From: Actinomycetota bacterium
Lineage (GTDB): Bacteria > Actinomycetota > Acidimicrobiia > Acidimicrobiales > Ilumatobacteraceae
DNA length: 64,000 nucleotides
Assembly (NCBI GenBank): GCA_005790505.1
Contig: SXUP01000007.1
Coordinates: 1 to 64,000, forward strand
Direction of reading: 5' to 3'
Below are positions 35,132 to 46,198 of the stretch, piece by piece. Each line of letters begins with the position of its first letter. Positions within the stretch are counted from its first letter, which is position 1. The notes beneath the pieces were generated by a model. That model was given only the letters and a program-made list of their open reading frames with translations. It was not told the DNA's origin and searched no databases. Both the position numbers and the translations under genes were made by a program.

Positions 35132-35772
35132 TTGTCCCAATGCAGCACGGACGAAACAGGCAAGCGCTTGGCTGGTTTGAAATCGGTTCCGACGGTGTAG
35201 GCAATCGGGAACAATCCGCCTTGGCTAATTTTTGCGTGCGGTATTCCGAGCAAGTTGGCGGCTTCTTCTTCGCCACCGTTCATCATGTGAATCGTTGTCC
35301 AGGCTGACCCCATCCCACGCTCACGTAGCGCCAACATGAAACTCCAGACAGCTGGCAGAAGCGAGCCCCATGCCGATGCCGTTGCAAACGATGGCAAATT
35401 GTCAAGACGACCCTCAATGCAAGGAATCAGCATCAGTGGTGATTTATGGAAATTGTCCGACAAGTACATCGCGGAGTTGCGCACTGCTCCTATTTGTGCC
35501 GCCCGCATGTCGCCTTCTTCATAGACGCGACCTGGCGTATTGATGTACATATCAAAATTTTTCTTATAAATATCGGCGAGGGCCTTTTTCTTGGCAGCAT
35601 CTTCGATGACTACCCAGTGCCAACCCTGACTGTTAGATCCCGTTGGTGCCTGCAATGCCAATTCGAGACATTCTTCAACGATTTTTCTCTCAACAGGCTT
35701 GTCAAAGTCAAGGCGTTTTCGCACGCTACGGGTAGTGGTGAGTACTTGTTCGGCTGAAAGGTTTAAATGCAT
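35125..35772 (-). CDS. Nitroreductase-family flavoprotein
   Basis: A 215-residue nitroreductase-fold FMN protein. The TTRSVRKRLDFDKPV start and LALQAPTGSNSQGWHWVVIED carry the FMN phosphate-binding residues; a C-terminal LGIPHAKISQGGLFPIAY completes the fold. Substrate unknown; this group includes quinone and nitro-compound reductases. The ATG at 35772 (MHLNLSAEQ) is chosen over an upstream extension without similarity. First gene of the pair with the crotonase. Confidence 0.87.
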   Translation of the reverse strand: MHLNLSAEQVLTTTRSVRKRLDFDKPVERKIVEECLELALQAPTGSNSQGWHWVVIEDAAKKKALADIYKKNFDMYINTPGRVYEEGDMRAAQIGAVRNSAMYLSDNFHKSPLMLIPCIEGRLDNLPSFATASAWGSLLPAVWSFMLALRERGMGSAWTTIHMMNGGEEEAANLLGIPHAKISQGGLFPIAYTVGTDFKPAKRLPVSSVLHWDKW

Positions 35773-35860
35773 TGGGATATTCTGCCATGTGCAAAGTGTT
35801 GGGCTCGCAGTGGGCTTCAGGGGTATGCATTGAGGCGCCATGTGCTGTCATAATGGGTGA

Positions 35861-36679
35861 ATGGGCAACAGGGTGACAATCAATATTTCAGACGGTATTG
35901 CAGACGTTCGGTTTAACCGTGCGGAAAAACGCAATGCGCTTGATGGCGAGCAATTTGGCGCGATTGTTGAGGCAGGTGAATCACTCAAGACCAACAAAAA
36001 AATCCGTGTTGTAGTTTTGTCGGGTGAGGGGGCCTCGTTTTGTGCTGGACTCGACCTTTCATCAATGGGCGCAATGGCAAGTGGCGAACAGTCCTCGTCG
36101 CAAGATCGCCAGCCTCAGGCATCTGACATGCAAGAGGGTCGCATCACCCACTTAGGACAGCAAGCAGCTTGGGTGTGGCAGGAAGTGCCAGTCCCCGTTA
36201 TTGCCGCGGTACACGGACACGCTCTCGGCGCTGGGTGTCAGATTGCATTGGGCGCCGATATTCGCATTGCTCATCCAGACACCAAATTCAGCGTGCGCGA
36301 GACCTACTGGGGTTTGGTTCCTGATTGTGCCGGCACGGTTTTGTTGCAAGGGTTGGTTCGTGCCGATGTCATGAAAGACATCGTTTTCACGGCGCGCATT
36401 TTTGATGGCCGTGAGGCCCACGAAATTGGGGTGGTGACACGGCTTTCCCAGACCCCTCGCGAGGATGCTTTTGCTTATGCGACTGAGATTTGTCAACGCA
36501 GTCCCGACGCAGTGCGTGGAGCCAAAGAACTTCTCAATCGCATGACGCTTGAGTATGCAGCCGCCCAATTTGCTGCCGAGAGGCACATTATCGGTGGCAT
36601 CATCGGTGGTCATAATCAGCGTGAAGCCGTGATGAGTGACTTCGAGAAGCGCCCCCCTTCTTACTCCGACGCCAAATAG
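35861..36679 (+). CDS. Enoyl-CoA hydratase family protein
   Basis: A 272-residue crotonase with FNRAEKRNALDGEQF, the oxyanion GEGASFCAGLDLSSMG and HGHALGAGCQIALGADIRIAHPDTKFSVRETYWGLVPD. The later segment NALDGEQ and the Glu/Asp residues after it match hydratases/isomerases acting on acyl-CoA. CATAAT lies 6 nt before the ATG, a near-match to the leaderless promoter pattern. Divergent from the nitroreductase gene. Confidence 0.9.
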   Translation: MGNRVTINISDGIADVRFNRAEKRNALDGEQFGAIVEAGESLKTNKKIRVVVLSGEGASFCAGLDLSSMGAMASGEQSSSQDRQPQASDMQEGRITHLGQQAAWVWQEVPVPVIAAVHGHALGAGCQIALGADIRIAHPDTKFSVRETYWGLVPDCAGTVLLQGLVRADVMKDIVFTARIFDGREAHEIGVVTRLSQTPREDAFAYATEICQRSPDAVRGAKELLNRMTLEYAAAQFAAERHIIGGIIGGHNQREAVMSDFEKRPPSYSDAK

Positions 36680-36819
36680 TAATTCTTGCTATTTAATAGT
36701 GCACCTGTGTGCTGGTCTCTGTAATGTAGAAGTTGCTCGAGCCAGCGTTGTCTCGTGAGAACACCCTCTGTCTGTGGCTGTGCCCCAGATTTGAGTTCCG
36801 CAGTTAATAAGGACAACGC
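36680..36819 (+). promoter_or_regulatory. gltB upstream region
   Basis: A 140-base gap between the crotonase and gltB. The ribosome site AAGGA lies 7 bases before the gltB ATG, so this is a leadered message. A near-palindrome CTATTTAATAG follows the crotonase stop. I saw no clear GlnR box or riboswitch. Confidence 0.3.
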
Positions 36820-39800
36820 ATGAACCACGATCTTCCCCCTAAATACGGGCTCTACGACCCGCGATTTGAGCACGACGCTTGTGGTGTGTCGTTCGTGGTC
36901 AACATCAAAGGAGTACAAAGTCGTAGTTTGGTGTCTCTGGGACTCGGGGCTCTGTGCAACATGGAGCATCGGGGTGCCACCGGAGCAGAGGCAGCCACCG
37001 GAGATGGTGCCGGAGTTTTGTTCCAGATTCCAGACAAGTTCTTTCGGGCTGTCGTAGATTTCAACTTGCCTGCACTCGGGGCATACGCGGCAGGCTTGGC
37101 ATTTTTGCCGTCTGCTGTTGATGATGCACGCACGGCAATTGCAACCGTTGAACGAATCAGTCATGAAGAAGGATTACGACCACTTGGTTGGCGCAGTGTT
37201 CCAGTAGAGCCTGCATGTTTGGGAGCAAGCGCCTTGGCTGTCATGCCATCATTTCATCAGTATTTTATTGATGACCCCAATGGAGCGACAGGCCTCGACC
37301 TTGATCGCAAGTTGTTTATTGTACGCAAGCGAATTGAGCACGAACTGACTGGTTCGATGCGAACCTATTTTGCTTCTCTATCGGCTCGTACATTTGTTTA
37401 CAAGGGAATGCTTACAACACCAGAGTTGCAGGAATTCTTTCCAGACCTGTTGGATGAGCGCATCGAATCGGCACTTGTTCTGGTGCACAGTAGGTTCAGC
37501 ACCAATACGTTTCCGTCATGGCCTCTTGCCCATCCATATCGCTACATTGCCCATAACGGAGAAATCAATACCGTGCAGGGGAACCGCAATTGGATGGCGA
37601 CGCGGGAGGCATTGCTTGAGAGCGAACTAATTCCTGGTCTTGACAGAGCGTTTCCGATCTGCTCGCCGGGCATGAGCGACAGTGCAAGTTTTGACGAGGT
37701 GTTGGAACTGTTGCACTTAGGCGGTCGGTCTTTGCCACATGCCTTGCTGATGATGATTCCAGAAGCGTGGGAAAACAACGATCGAATGGAGCCCAACAAA
37801 CGGGCTTTTTATAGGTTCCATTCGTCACTAATGGAGCCTTGGGACGGACCAGCTGATATTGCCTTTACAGACGGAACTTTGATTGGTGCCGTGTTGGATC
37901 GCAACGGACTGCGCCCCGGTCGATATTGGGTGACGTCAGATGATTTGGTTGTGCTGGCAAGTGAAACGGGTGTCTTGGACATTGAGCCGTCTCGAGTTAT
38001 CAAAAAAGGTCGCTTGCAGCCTGGGCGGATGCTTTTGATTGATACGGCACAAGGTCGAATTATTGACGATGAAGAAATTAAGCAAGAGTTGTCTGCCCGA
38101 CATCCGTATCAAAAATGGTTGCAAGAGGGACTCACCGAGCTAGACGATTTGCCGACGCGAGAACATGTTGTGCACAGCAGAGAGAGCGTGATTAGGCGTC
38201 AGCAGATGTTTGGCTATACGCATGAAGAACTCAAAGTGATTCTTGCCCCAACTGCTCGAACCGGAACCGAACCAATCGGCTCGATGGGAACGGATACTCC
38301 AATCGCAGTTCTCTCTGAGCGACCACGCCTGCTCTTTGACTACTTTTCGCAGTTGTTTGCCCAGGTGACAAACCCGCCCCTTGATGCAATTCGCGAAGCA
38401 GTGGTTACTGCTATCGGCACGAGTGTCGGTCCCGAAGGCAACTTGTTGGCACCTGGGCCACAGAGCTGTCGACAATTATCGCTGCCATTCCCGATTTTGG
38501 ATAATGATGACTTGGCGAAAATAATTCACATCAATGACGACAACACGCATCCGCACCTGCGATCAATCGTTGTCAGTGGCTTGTATCGCGTTGCCGACGG
38601 CGGTGAAGGCTTGCGTGAGGCACTAAATCGCGTCAAAGACGAAGTCTCAGAGGCGATTATTGACGGAATTCGCATTGTGGTGTTGTCTGATCGCAATAGT
38701 GATGAAGTTTTTGCCCCTATCCCGTCATTGCTGTTGGCAAGTGCTGTGCATCATCATTTGATTCGAGAAAAAACTCGCACCCAAGTTGGTTTAGTCGTAG
38801 AAACAGGTGATGCCCGAGAAGTGCACCATATGGCTTTGCTCGTTGGATACGGCGCGGGAGCAATCAACCCCTACCTTGCGTTTGAATCAATTGAGGCAAT
38901 GGTCGCTGCCGATGACGGTCGGGGATTGCACTCCCTCGGTGAAATGGATCCACAAAAAGCGATCAAAAACTACATCAAAGCCTCCGGCAAGGGCGTGTTG
39001 AAGGTGATGTCAAAGATGGGTGTGTCAACTGTTGCTTCCTACACGGGCGCACAAATCTTTGAAGCGATTGGTTTGTCTACTGAACTAGTTGATGAGTTCT
39101 TCGTCGGCACAGTTTCAAGATTGGGTGGCATTGGTCTTGATGAAATCGCTCGTGAGGTTGCTTCTCGGCACGCAATGGCGCACCCACAACGTCCAGAGTT
39201 GCGAGCACATCGCCAACTAGATCTAGGTGGCGAATATCAGTGGCGTCGCGAGGGTGAACATCACCTATTTAATCCCGAGACGGTTTATCGTCTGCAGCAC
39301 TCAACGCAAGCCAAGCGGTATGACATTTTTAAGGAATATACCGCCTTGGTTGATGACCAGGCCAAGACGCTCTCGACATTGCGCGGGTTGTTTAACTTGC
39401 GTACCGACGCTCAGCCATCAATTTCTATTGACGAAGTTGAACCGATTGAAGAAATCGTCAAGCGTTTCTCTACAGGCGCAATGAGTTATGGATCGATTTC
39501 GGCGGAAGCCCATGAGACTCTCGCCATTGCGATGAATCGGATTGGCGGTAAAAGCAACACTGGGGAGGGTGGTGAAGACGCAGAGCGACTTGTGCCGATG
39601 CCAAACGGAGACTCCAAACGCAGTGCAATAAAACAAGTCGCGTCCGGTCGTTTTGGGGTGACGAGTGAATATCTTGCCAACGCCGATGACTTGCAAATAA
39701 AAATGGCCCAAGGAGCCAAGCCGGGTGAAGGTGGTCAATTACCCGGTTACAAGGTGTACCCCTGGATTGCCAAGACCCGCTACAGCACGCCAGGAGTCGG

Positions 39801-41391
39801 CCTGATCAGTCCGCCGCCACATCACGATATTTATTCAATTGAAGATCTCAAGCAGTTGATTCATGATTTGAAAAACTCAAACCCTGATGCCCGTATTCAT
39901 GTCAAATTAGTTGCTGAAGTAGGAGTCGGAACAGTTGCTGCTGGTGTGAGTAAGGCCAAAGCAGATGTGGTTTTGATCTCTGGGCATGATGGCGGAACGG
40001 GTGCATCCCCCTTGACATCACTCAAACACGCGGGAGCACCCTGGGAACTAGGCCTTGCCGAGACACAGCAGACACTGCTGCTCAATGGTTTGCGTGACCG
40101 GATTGTGGTTCAGACCGATGGACAAATGAAGACTGGTCGCGACGTGGTGATTGCTGCGTTGTTGGGTGCTGAAGAATTTGGTTTTGCAACAGCGCCACTC
40201 GTAGTTAGTGGCTGCATCATGATGCGTGTCTGCCATCTTGATACTTGTCCAGTCGGTATTGCCACGCAAAACCCAGAGTTGCGGGCACGCTTCAGTGGTA
40301 AACCTGAATTTGTTGTGAACTTTTTCGAATTCATTGCCCAAGAAGTCAGAGAGAACTTGGCCGCCCTTGGATTTCGCAGTATTGCCGAAGCAGTTGGTCA
40401 TGTCGAGATGATCGATGCACGTCAGGCAATCGACCACTGGAAAGTGCGGGGTCTTGATATTTCGGCACTCTTGGCTATTCCAAAAAATCCTTACAACCAG
40501 ACTTTGCTGCAATCAGTTGCGCAAGATCACGGTCTTGAACTTGCCCTTGACAACCAACTGATAGCTCTTTCTGAGGCGGCGATCAACGATGCAAGCAAGG
40601 TGTTCATTGAGATGCCAATCCGCAATACCAATCGCACGGTCGGAACGATGCTCGGAAACGTCGTCACCAAGAAATGGGGTGGGGCAGGACTGCCAGACTC
40701 AACGATCTCGATTCATTTCACGGGTTCTGCTGGCCAAAGTTTCGGTGCGTTTGTTCCCAACGGTATCGAGATGCAATTAGAAGGTGACTCCAATGATTAT
40801 TTGGGCAAAGGATTATCGGGTGGTCGCTTGATCGTGTATCCGCATCGAGATTCAACCTTTGTCGCCCAAGACAATGTGATCGCAGGCAATGTGATCGGGT
40901 ACGGCGCAACGAGCGGAGAAATATTTCTGCGCGGAACAGTTGGCGAACGCTTCTGTGTGCGCAACTCTGGGGCGACGGCAGTTGTCGAAGGCATCGGCGA
41001 TCACGGTTGTGAATACATGACTGGTGGCAATGTTGTGGTCTTGGGTTCGACAGGAAGAAATTTTGCGGCTGGAATGTCGGGTGGTGTTGCCTTTGTCTAC
41101 GACCCAGACGGGGTCTTCCCCGACAACGTAAATTATGAAATGGTCGAATTAGAAACAGTTCAAGGTCAAGACGAATTGTGGTTGCACGACACCATCAAAC
41201 GTCATCAGCAGTACACGGGCTCAGAGATTGGGGCTTTCATCTTGGGTGCATGGGCTGATGAGATCGTGCACTTTCATAAAGTGATGCCCGGAGATTACAA
41301 GCGTGTTCTGACCGTGCTTGAGTCGGCCAAGGTTGAAGGTTGGTCGGAAGATGTGACGGCAGTTCGAGTAATGGAGGTCGCCCGTGGGTGA
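36820..41391 (+). CDS. gltB: Glutamate synthase (NADPH) large subunit
   Basis: A 1523-residue GOGAT alpha subunit. The class II amidotransferase domain begins after a 20-residue propeptide at Cys21 ([10 protein letters not shown]). The FMN/2-oxoglutarate synthase domain follows ([35 protein letters not shown], split here by its motifs), then the 3Fe-4S cysteines in [17 protein letters not shown], and the C-terminal GXGXG beta-helix domain with repeated glycines. It transfers glutamine-derived ammonia to 2-oxoglutarate. The stop overlaps gltD by 8 bases. Confidence 0.97.
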   Translation: MNHDLPPKYGLYDPRFEHDACGVSFVVNIKGVQSRSLVSLGLGALCNMEHRGATGAEAATGDGAGVLFQIPDKFFRAVVDFNLPALGAYAAGLAFLPSAVDDARTAIATVERISHEEGLRPLGWRSVPVEPACLGASALAVMPSFHQYFIDDPNGATGLDLDRKLFIVRKRIEHELTGSMRTYFASLSARTFVYKGMLTTPELQEFFPDLLDERIESALVLVHSRFSTNTFPSWPLAHPYRYIAHNGEINTVQGNRNWMATREALLESELIPGLDRAFPICSPGMSDSASFDEVLELLHLGGRSLPHALLMMIPEAWENNDRMEPNKRAFYRFHSSLMEPWDGPADIAFTDGTLIGAVLDRNGLRPGRYWVTSDDLVVLASETGVLDIEPSRVIKKGRLQPGRMLLIDTAQGRIIDDEEIKQELSARHPYQKWLQEGLTELDDLPTREHVVHSRESVIRRQQMFGYTHEELKVILAPTARTGTEPIGSMGTDTPIAVLSERPRLLFDYFSQLFAQVTNPPLDAIREAVVTAIGTSVGPEGNLLAPGPQSCRQLSLPFPILDNDDLAKIIHINDDNTHPHLRSIVVSGLYRVADGGEGLREALNRVKDEVSEAIIDGIRIVVLSDRNSDEVFAPIPSLLLASAVHHHLIREKTRTQVGLVVETGDAREVHHMALLVGYGAGAINPYLAFESIEAMVAADDGRGLHSLGEMDPQKAIKNYIKASGKGVLKVMSKMGVSTVASYTGAQIFEAIGLSTELVDEFFVGTVSRLGGIGLDEIAREVASRHAMAHPQRPELRAHRQLDLGGEYQWRREGEHHLFNPETVYRLQHSTQAKRYDIFKEYTALVDDQAKTLSTLRGLFNLRTDAQPSISIDEVEPIEEIVKRFSTGAMSYGSISAEAHETLAIAMNRIGGKSNTGEGGEDAERLVPMPNGDSKRSAIKQVASGRFGVTSEYLANADDLQIKMAQGAKPGEGGQLPGYKVYPWIAKTRYSTPGVGLISPPPHHDIYSIEDLKQLIHDLKNSNPDARIHVKLVAEVGVGTVAAGVSKAKADVVLISGHDGGTGASPLTSLKHAGAPWELGLAETQQTLLLNGLRDRIVVQTDGQMKTGRDVVIAALLGAEEFGFATAPLVVSGCIMMRVCHLDTCPVGIATQNPELRARFSGKPEFVVNFFEFIAQEVRENLAALGFRSIAEAVGHVEMIDARQAIDHWKVRGLDISALLAIPKNPYNQTLLQSVAQDHGLELALDNQLIALSEAAINDASKVFIEMPIRNTNRTVGTMLGNVVTKKWGGAGLPDSTISIHFTGSAGQSFGAFVPNGIEMQLEGDSNDYLGKGLSGGRLIVYPHRDSTFVAQDNVIAGNVIGYGATSGEIFLRGTVGERFCVRNSGATAVVEGIGDHGCEYMTGGNVVVLGSTGRNFAAGMSGGVAFVYDPDGVFPDNVNYEMVELETVQGQDELWLHDTIKRHQQYTGSEIGAFILGAWADEIVHFHKVMPGDYKRVLTVLESAKVEGWSEDVTAVRVMEVARG

Positions 41392-42835
41392 AGCAACGGG
41401 CTTTTTGAAGTGGGATCGCTCTGGAGCAATCCGCCGTCCCGTGCAGGTCAGATTGCGTGACTGGCGCGAGGTTTATGAGCCATTCCCCGAAGATGACTTG
41501 CGAGAGCAGGCGGGTCGTTGCATGGACTGTGGAATTCCGTTTTGCAATAACGGTTGTCCACTTGGAAACTTAATTCCTGACTGGAACGACTTGGTCTATC
41601 GTCGGCATTGGCGCGAAGCGATTGATCGTCTCCACGCAACAAATAATTTCCCAGAATTCACTGGTCGTCTCTGCCCTGCACCGTGCGAGTCGGCGTGTGT
41701 TTTGGGGATAAATCAAAATCCAGTGTCAATCAAACAAGTCGAGGTCTCAATAGTTGACAAGGCTTGGGAAAACGGCTGGATCGAACCACAGATTTGTCTC
41801 ACAAAAACCGGTAAGCGCGTCGCTGTAGTTGGAAGTGGCCCTGCAGGACTTGCAGTTGCACAGCAACTGACTCGTGCTGGTCATGATGTTGTTGTGTTGG
41901 AGCGCGCTGACAGGATCGGTGGTTTGTTGCGCTACGGAATCCCTGAGTTCAAGATGCAAAAGCACCAGATTGAGCGTCGGATTGATCAGATGAAAGCAGA
42001 AGGTACCGAGTTTCGAACGAACGCTGACGTTGGTGGTTTACTGGATATGGATATCTTGCGCGCTGGACATGATGCCGTGGTGTTGGCCTGTGGCGCAACA
42101 GCATGGCGTGATCTGCCGGTGCCAGGTCGTGAGCTACGGGGTATCCATCAGGCCATGGAGTATTTGCCCATCGCCAACAAAGTGCAAGAAGGAGACTTTA
42201 GTGAGCCCGCAATTACTGCTGAGGGAAAGCATGTCATCATCATCGGCGGCGGTGACACGGGTTCAGACTGTTTGGGTACGGCACATCGTCAGGGTGCCGC
42301 GAGTACGACACAACTTGAGATTATGGCCCAGCCGCCAGAAGTTCGCTCTGATGATAATCCATGGCCACAGTGGAGTTTGATCTACCGCACATCATCAGCG
42401 CATGAAGAAGGTGGCGAGCGTATTTTTAGTGTGAACACCGAAAAGTTCATCGACGACGGCCAAGGCAATGTCAAGGCTCTGTTGTTGCATGAAGTGGAGA
42501 TGCGTGAAGGAAAGTTTGAAAAACTTGCCGGAACCGAAAAGGAACTTCCAGCCGACCTGGTGTTGTTGGCGCTTGGTTTTGTGGGACCAGAAAAAGGTTC
42601 GTGGTTAGGCGAGCTGGGAGTGAACCTTGACCAGCGGGGCAATGTGGCTCGCGCCGAGAACTACATGACAAATGTTCCCGGCGTGTTTGTGGCAGGCGAC
42701 ATGGGTCGCGGACAAAGCCTGATTGTCTGGGCTATTGCCGAGGGGCGCTCTTGCGCACGGGGAGTTGACGAGTTCCTGATGGGGGCATCGGATCTGCCGT
42801 CGCCAGTATTGCCGACTGCTCGTCCGTTGATGTAG
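41384..42835 (+). CDS. gltD: Glutamate synthase small subunit
   Basis: A 483-residue beta subunit that passes NADPH electrons to GltB. The N-terminal [4Fe-4S] cysteines lie in [17 protein letters not shown] and [12 protein letters not shown]; the FAD motif is [15 protein letters not shown] and the NADPH motif [13 protein letters not shown]. The C-terminal [18 protein letters not shown] closes the FAD fold. Starts with GTG inside the gltB 3' end, showing translational coupling. Confidence 0.97.
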   Translation: MGEATGFLKWDRSGAIRRPVQVRLRDWREVYEPFPEDDLREQAGRCMDCGIPFCNNGCPLGNLIPDWNDLVYRRHWREAIDRLHATNNFPEFTGRLCPAPCESACVLGINQNPVSIKQVEVSIVDKAWENGWIEPQICLTKTGKRVAVVGSGPAGLAVAQQLTRAGHDVVVLERADRIGGLLRYGIPEFKMQKHQIERRIDQMKAEGTEFRTNADVGGLLDMDILRAGHDAVVLACGATAWRDLPVPGRELRGIHQAMEYLPIANKVQEGDFSEPAITAEGKHVIIIGGGDTGSDCLGTAHRQGAASTTQLEIMAQPPEVRSDDNPWPQWSLIYRTSSAHEEGGERIFSVNTEKFIDDGQGNVKALLLHEVEMREGKFEKLAGTEKELPADLVLLALGFVGPEKGSWLGELGVNLDQRGNVARAENYMTNVPGVFVAGDMGRGQSLIVWAIAEGRSCARGVDEFLMGASDLPSPVLPTARPLM

Positions 42836-42905
42836 GACGCTTTATTTCGCGCAACTGCTACATGCGCCACGATTATTGAGCCCCAAGCACCTACTGTTGG
42901 GGGTT

Positions 42906-43538
42906 GTGGGAATACTTCAGCGAAATCGAATTCCAGGTCATGTAATCGTGACCACAGCAGTCATGGTGGCACTCTCGTTTGCAATTTCTGCATGTGGTAC
43001 TGACACGCTCGGCGTTGCTACCACAGTTGTTCCCGTGCAGCCCACGGACTTTGCGACGATTCCACCTGTGTCCAGCACACTGCCCGGAACAACAACCACT
43101 TATCCGCTCAATGCCGTGGGCTCGGAGCAGTCCTACACGGTGGTCGCAAATGATTCACCTATCGCTGTGGCTGATCGTTACGGGATTTCGGTTACAGCTT
43201 TGCTGGCATACAACGGGTGGGTAAGTCCTGCCCAGTTTCCGTATCCCGGACAGGTGGTCAAGATTCCACCACAAGCGATCGCTCCAGTAGATAATGGCAA
43301 TTCTGTCGATCCGGGAACTGCAGTAACAACACCCGGTGTTCCAACAGATCCTGTCCTGGCGAAGTGTGGAATTCGACCAGCAGGAACATATGTGGTGGCC
43401 AAAGGTGACTCCGTCTTTACTATTCGCCGCAAGTTTTGTGTATCAACAGTGGCGCTATTGGCGGCCAATAATTGGTCAGACACTGGTGCGCTATTACTGG
43501 TGGGAGACACGATAAATATCCCGGTTGCCGGTTTGTAA
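42906..43538 (+). CDS. LysM-domain lipoprotein
   Basis: A 210-residue exported lipoprotein. The signal peptide ends in a lipobox ISAC with Cys about residue 28, followed by a Thr/Pro-rich linker. Two LysM domains bind peptidoglycan: YTVVANDSPIAVADRYGIS...VVKIP and TYVVAKGDSVFTIRRKFCV...INIP. It sits just before ddl and murF, consistent with a wall role. GTG 42906 is chosen because TACTGT lies 8 nt upstream; TTG 42876 would add 10 residues. Confidence 0.83.
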   Translation: MGILQRNRIPGHVIVTTAVMVALSFAISACGTDTLGVATTVVPVQPTDFATIPPVSSTLPGTTTTYPLNAVGSEQSYTVVANDSPIAVADRYGISVTALLAYNGWVSPAQFPYPGQVVKIPPQAIAPVDNGNSVDPGTAVTTPGVPTDPVLAKCGIRPAGTYVVAKGDSVFTIRRKFCVSTVALLAANNWSDTGALLLVGDTINIPVAGL

Positions 43539-43542
43539 ATTC

Positions 43543-44586
43543 CTAGTGCTGCGTGTTTCGCTTGCGACGTGCGTGGCGCTGTTGTGCGAGCAAAATGAGT
43601 TCATCGATTAGTGCCGCGTATTCGAGTCCAGAGGCCTGCCAGAGTTTTGGATACATTGAGATGGGGGTGAATCCCGGAATTGTATTCACTTCATTGCACA
43701 AAAACCCGCGACCATTTTCTTCGAAAAAGAAATCAACTCGCGCCATGCCTTCACACCTGAGCACTCCGAATATTTTTAGGGCAAGTTGCTGGACAACGGT
43801 TGTCTGAGCAGCCGTCAAGGGTGCAGGGATGAGAAGTTGTGCCCCTTCGTCGATGTATTTATCTTTGTAGTCGTAGAATTCATTTCCGGGAATGATTTCA
43901 CCCGGTACCGACGCTCGAGGTGAATGATTACCAAGAATTGATACTTCAATTTCTCGCCCAATGATTGCCTCTTCAACGAGTATCCATTCGTCATAGGCAA
44001 GCGCAACGCTCGCGGCGCTGACAAGATCGGCGATGTTATTGGCTTTGGAGACCCCCACAGAAGATCCCATATTTGCTGGCTTTACGAAAACAGGAAATGC
44101 AAGGTCCGTGGCGATTTGTTGCAGACGCGTTGGCGTAGCGTCTCGTTCGTGCACGGTGGCGTAGCGGGGCTGCACAATGCCGTGACTAGCGCAGATGTCC
44201 TTGGCGACAGCCTTGTCCATGGCGATCGCACTTGAAAGAACACCACTTCCCACATATGGCACGTCAAGTAATTCACAAAGCCCCTGCACGGTTCCGTCTT
44301 CACCGAGAGGACCATGCAAGAGCGGCATCACCACGATGTTGTTCCCCAAAGAAGGAATTACCCCAGGAGTCGTTGGTTGGCCACTTGCTTCAAGTTGGTG
44401 GGCAGCGGGACTTGGTTGCGCAAGCACCCAGTTGCCCGTTCGCGAGATACCAACAGGAACCAACCTGTATTTTGCGGGATCCGCAGCCCTCATTACATGA
44501 GCCGCAGTGACGCAACTGACATCGTGTTCTGCCGACTGCCCGCCGAACAAAATGACCACTGTGGTGCGCAAATCAGGTGCGTTCAT
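43543..44586 (-). CDS. ddl: D-alanine--D-alanine ligase
   Basis: A 347-residue ATP-grasp ligase making the D-Ala-D-Ala used in peptidoglycan. Seen: LFGGQSAEHDVSC, LHGPLGEDGTVQG, VKPANMGSSVGVSK, and ARVDFFFEENGRGFLCNEVNTIPGFTP with the Mg-binding Asp/Glu/Asn. It is divergent from murF, the enzyme that uses its product, with 35 bases between starts; TACCGT is 8 nt upstream of its ATG. Confidence 0.96.
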   Translation of the reverse strand: MNAPDLRTTVVILFGGQSAEHDVSCVTAAHVMRAADPAKYRLVPVGISRTGNWVLAQPSPAAHQLEASGQPTTPGVIPSLGNNIVVMPLLHGPLGEDGTVQGLCELLDVPYVGSGVLSSAIAMDKAVAKDICASHGIVQPRYATVHERDATPTRLQQIATDLAFPVFVKPANMGSSVGVSKANNIADLVSAASVALAYDEWILVEEAIIGREIEVSILGNHSPRASVPGEIIPGNEFYDYKDKYIDEGAQLLIPAPLTAAQTTVVQQLALKIFGVLRCEGMARVDFFFEENGRGFLCNEVNTIPGFTPISMYPKLWQASGLEYAALIDELILLAQQRHARRKRNTQH

Positions 44587-44621
44587 CTGCTCAGACGGTA
44601 GCCGCCGATAGGGTGCGCTTC
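44587..44621. promoter_or_regulatory. Compact divergent promoter, ddl / murF
   Basis: On the minus strand TACCGT (44600-44595) is 8 nt from the ddl ATG. On the plus strand TAGGGT (44609-44614) is 7 nt from the murF ATG. The two -10 hexamers are 8 bases apart, so the two polymerases would exclude each other. Both messages are predicted leaderless. Confidence 0.6.
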
Positions 44622-45950
44622 ATGATCATCAGGGCATCCGTTGCTGCTATTGAGATTGGTGGAACCTTGGTGGGCGACGACACAGACATTGACGGTGTGT
44701 GTTTTGACTCGCGCCAGATTGTTGCAGGTCAGTTATTTGTTGCTTTATCTGCAGAGCGTGATGGACATGATTTCGTGCCCCAAGTCGTCGGTATCGCTAA
44801 CGCCGCGATCGTGCAACGTGCCAAACGTCCGACTAACGGTTGGCCACTCTGCGTGATTGAGGTGGACGACACTCAGCAAGCACTATTGGCGCTCGGGTCG
44901 TATGCGCGCCAGCAACTAATGCAGGCCCAAGGCCGAGTGGTGGCAATAACTGGTTCAGTAGGCAAGACCAGCACAAAAGATTTCATTAATGCTGTTTTGA
45001 TGTCAAAGTTTTCGCCAGTGGTGGCAAGTGAGAAATCATTCAACAATGACATTGGATTGCCGGTAACTTTGCTCGCTGCACCGACGGATGCGCAAGCAGT
45101 TGTGCTGGAGATGGGTATGCGGGGCTTCGGAGAAATATCGCGACTTTGCTCCGTTGCGTCGCCAGACATCGGAGTAATCACCCGTGTTGGTGAAGCCCAC
45201 ACCGAGCGCGTTGACGGAGTGATGGGCGTTCAAAAAGCAAAAGCAGAACTTGTGCAGGCGTTGCCAAAGAGCGGATGGGCTGTCCTAAATGCCGACGATG
45301 ACCTGGTGCTTGCGATGCGTCCCTTGACGCGCGCCTCGGTATTGACCTATGGAGTCAACAAAAAAGCAGACGTGCGGTTTAAGGTGATAGCCACTGATGA
45401 CGAAGGTCGTATTATCGCCGAAGTTCATCACAAAGCGACAGGAGAGACGGCGGTGTTTCGCTGTTCAGCTCCTGGTTTGCATATGGCGTCCAATGCAGTC
45501 GCTGCACTTGCGGTGGCTGGTCTCGTCGGAATTGAACTCACTCAAGCGTGTCGCGTTCTCGAGACGGTTAGTCTCACTGGCTCTCGCATGGAGCGGAGGA
45601 CTATGGCATCTGGAGCAATATTGATTGATGATTCCTATAACGCAAACCCAACTTCAACCCGAGCAGCACTTTTGACATTGGCGTCTTTTGATGTATTGCG
45701 TCGTGTGGCGGTTCTGGGCATGATGGCTGAGGTCGCCGACTCACAAGAGGCACATTTGCGAATTGCATCGCTGGCTCAAGAACTTGGAATCGAATTAGTC
45801 GCGTTTGAAACAGATCTGTATGGAGTTGCTGGTTTGTCGAGCCAAGATGTGATCGAGCGCCTTGCTCATCTCGGAGATGAAGCAGCAATTCTCATCAAAG
45901 GCTCACGCGTTGCCCAACTTGAGCGTGTCGTGCAGGCTCTAGTTGGCTGA
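44622..45950 (+). CDS. murF: UDP-MurNAc-tripeptide:D-Ala-D-Ala ligase
   Basis: A 442-residue Mur ligase adding D-Ala-D-Ala to the peptidoglycan precursor. Domains: N-terminal UDP-binding (GVCFDSRQIVAGQLFVAL), ATPase with the P-loop ITGSVGKTSTK and FNNDIGLPVTLL, and C-terminal domain with LIDDSYNANPTSTRAAL. The ATG at 44622 is chosen because TAGGGT lies 7 nt upstream; a start at 44577 would overlap ddl. Confidence 0.95.
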   Translation: MIIRASVAAIEIGGTLVGDDTDIDGVCFDSRQIVAGQLFVALSAERDGHDFVPQVVGIANAAIVQRAKRPTNGWPLCVIEVDDTQQALLALGSYARQQLMQAQGRVVAITGSVGKTSTKDFINAVLMSKFSPVVASEKSFNNDIGLPVTLLAAPTDAQAVVLEMGMRGFGEISRLCSVASPDIGVITRVGEAHTERVDGVMGVQKAKAELVQALPKSGWAVLNADDDLVLAMRPLTRASVLTYGVNKKADVRFKVIATDDEGRIIAEVHHKATGETAVFRCSAPGLHMASNAVAALAVAGLVGIELTQACRVLETVSLTGSRMERRTMASGAILIDDSYNANPTSTRAALLTLASFDVLRRVAVLGMMAEVADSQEAHLRIASLAQELGIELVAFETDLYGVAGLSSQDVIERLAHLGDEAAILIKGSRVAQLERVVQALVG

Positions 45951-46013
45951 TGCCCCACGGCACTTTAAGGGGCATCCACCTTTTGCAATCGGGTCTTCTA
46001 CAAGAATGTGAAA

Positions 46014-46178
46014 ATGTCGAACCAGTCCTCCGCAGAAGTCAGTTCAAATCAAGAGCCATCATGTCGCGCCAGATTCGGGACATTTGCCGAATGTCCGCTA
46101 TGCAACGGCAACCTATCTCCTGAACATGCGCACTTTAAATGCACCAACTGTGGCTGGCGAGACAGTTGTTGCGATTAA
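46014..46178 (+). CDS. Small zinc-ribbon protein (54 residues)
   Basis: An ORF too short for most gene callers. The N-terminal 24 residues are polar and Ser-rich; the C-terminal half is a treble of cysteines, CPLC (27, 30) then CTNC (43, 46), ending GWRDSCCD with two more Cys. C-x2-C-x12-C-x2-C fits a zinc ribbon with CPxC and CxNC knuckles. Start ATG 46014; GTG 46008 is in frame too. It fills most of the otherwise empty 248-base gap between murF and the GDPD gene. Function unknown; nucleic-acid or protein binding is possible. Confidence 0.7.
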   Translation: MSNQSSAEVSSNQEPSCRARFGTFAECPLCNGNLSPEHAHFKCTNCGWRDSCCD

Positions 46179-46198
46179 CTTGAATCTTGTTCTTGCAA

